Below are positions 62,714 to 64,000 of a stretch of 64,000 nt of DNA, in pieces. Both the position numbers and the translations under genes were made by a program. Within the stretch, counting starts at the first letter, position 1. Each line of letters starts with the position of its first letter. The notes beneath the pieces were generated by a model. It saw nothing but the letters and a program-made list of their open reading frames with translations. It had not been told where the DNA came from and ran no database searches. This DNA is from Acanthornis magna (Eukaryota; Chordata; Aves; Passeriformes; Acanthizidae), in the NCBI GenBank assembly GCA_036785705.1, contig JAWUZG010000052.1:3100001-3164000 (forward strand). Reading direction: 5' to 3'.

Positions 62714-62836
62714 ATGAATCTGAATATCACTGTTTCCATTACCCTTTCTCCAGCCCAGGAGCAGGCCAAACCAAAACCCTCAGAAGACTATAAAAAGGAT
62801 TCCTACAAGCTTCAACCTGCAGCAGACTTCTGGTAA
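62714..62836 (+). promoter_or_regulatory. Candidate TATA promoter with first exon, or a 40-codon small frame
   Basis: Two readings overlap. In the first, a TATA box (TATAAAAA, 62789-62796) is followed about 30 bp later by 'cctgcagcagacttctg' and a good splice donor GTAAG (62833-62837), as in a short non-coding first exon. In the second, an ATG in a strong initiation context (cctccaccATGa, 62714) opens a 40-residue frame ending at TAA (62834-62836) with the hydrophobic start MNLNITVSITL. I recognise no family, and no clear second exon is visible in the remaining 1.1 kb. Confidence 0.2.
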
Positions 62837-62837
62837 G

Positions 62838-64000
62838 CTGTACTGTTCAAACACTGTGTATGTAGTGGACTACATTCTTTAACTGATATTCCCTTCAGAT
62901 TTTTATTACTTCAAATATTATTTTCTAGTACCCATTATTTTAAATTTGCTTTGAAACTCTAGAGAACAGGAAGCACAACATGCTAATCTGTCTGGGCACC
63001 AGAATTCATACCTCCCAGGTACAAGCTCTCCAAGGTCTGTGGTTGAATGCTTTGGGATTTGTTCTGACTTACAGGGCAAAGGCTGAATGTGCAATTATTC
63101 TACTTAGTTGTCACCTGACAACTTTTTGTATTTTGTTTCTTTTATCCTAAGACTCTCCAAGTTTTTATTTTAAACAAAAAACTTCTATGGGGGAAATAAA
63201 TTCCTACAGCATCAGAAGAAACAAGATGCTCTTTTCCTATAACAGTAGAGAAGATGAAGCATGTGTATTCACAGCATCACAACACAGCACAACTGAATTA
63301 GGCTTACAGTTCCAGACCCCATCTAACAGCCACTTGACTTTTGCATTATTTAAAAACAGAAACACAGAGCAATTTACTGCCCTCCATCCATCATCTCTCA
63401 GTGATGATAGAAATAAGGCTGTACTTTCCTTCGAGCTGTGAAACAAAGACAAGCAACAATGCTATGTGTACTGAAGGGTGTTATTTTACACCAAACTACA
63501 CATGAATGCCATATTTCCAAGCAGTATTGAGTTTGAAAAAACAGGGAGTGAGTAACTCATAGGGAACAGAAACAGCTGACTCACTGTTTCAGGCAAGTCT
63601 TCAGCAATCAATTAATTGCCTGATCAATGCAGCATGATCTAGGAAGCTTAATTGAAGAGAATTAATACTTGGGAAGCACATATCTCTGGGGGAGGAACCA
63701 CTGCCAGTAAAGTTAACAGCCTTTGGAAATGCAGCTGCATTTGTTTTAAGAGGAAAAATGGCATGAAGAAAGATACAAGGACATCATGGATAGCTGACAT
63801 CTAGAGTAATATCCTTCAACAGGGTGGGTTCAGACTGAGAATTGACTGACACCCACATACTCCAGTGGCAAGAGTGCTAACACATACATGTTCATTTTTG
63901 GAATCCAACAGCTGGAAGTAATGAATTTTTTTATCATGCCATCACAAATATGAAGAATAAAGAACAATCTTTGTATAGGCTGTGGGACTGTGCAGACTGG
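62838..64000. other. Unique AT-rich DNA to the window end, no gene recognised
   Basis: Nothing identifiable is present. The frame at 63187-63441 (84 residues) has no domain signature. Confidence 0.5.

Noticed and set aside
1..64000. CRISPR array, operon or prokaryotic system
   Set aside because: The composition, repeat families and absence of dense coding sequence show vertebrate nuclear DNA. No regularly spaced repeat-spacer array is present.
1..64000. tRNA, rRNA or other classical RNA genes
   Set aside because: I saw no A/B box pairs in a cloverleaf arrangement and no rRNA-like blocks, although a dedicated search program was not available.

Overview
The window looks like nuclear DNA from a bird, probably a passerine, in a gene desert or a very large intron. 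The evidence is the set of interspersed repeats. There are many 5'-truncated CR1 LINE copies with the avian 3' tail (TTCTATGATT-like), several avian endogenous-retrovirus LTRs, and a vertebrate TTAGGG tract. Mammalian-type SINEs and L1 are absent. The sequence is AT-rich overall, with GC-rich islands that mostly coincide with LTRs. I found no protein-coding gene that I can support. The open frames present are short, have no recognisable domains and are mostly chance frames, many lying inside repeats.

Layout. Positions 1-20,000 hold one minus-strand ERV LTR (730-1301), CR1 fragments at 1390-1555, 3015-3173, 4985-5395 (a rotted piece of the CR1 polymerase frame), 12423-12615, 12773-12972 and 15345-15530, a plus-strand solo LTR with a perfect target duplication (17067-17596), and a shortened LTR of a second family (19184-19481). 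Positions 21558-22852 form a large inverted duplication: two arms of about 335 bp, about 98% identical, around a 625-bp spacer. Positions 25740-27024 hold an old LTR-derived segment, an interstitial telomeric repeat of about 195 bp and a short 24-bp tandem duplication. Positions 28595-38845 contain an LTR 3' end, a pentanucleotide pyrimidine tract, a third solo LTR of the first family (36799-37348) and two or three CR1 tails. Positions 38846-64000 are mainly unique AT-rich DNA with two minus-strand CR1 copies (46633-47060, 47840-48150), an older amniote-type CR1 (50700-51040), several blocks resembling conserved regulatory DNA, and a possible TATA promoter or small exon near 62714-62837.

The elements do not form a pathway or operon. 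The most unusual structures are the inverted duplication, the interstitial telomere array, and the group of three related solo LTRs with readable 6-bp target duplications. All family assignments come from reading the sequence; no database search was run.
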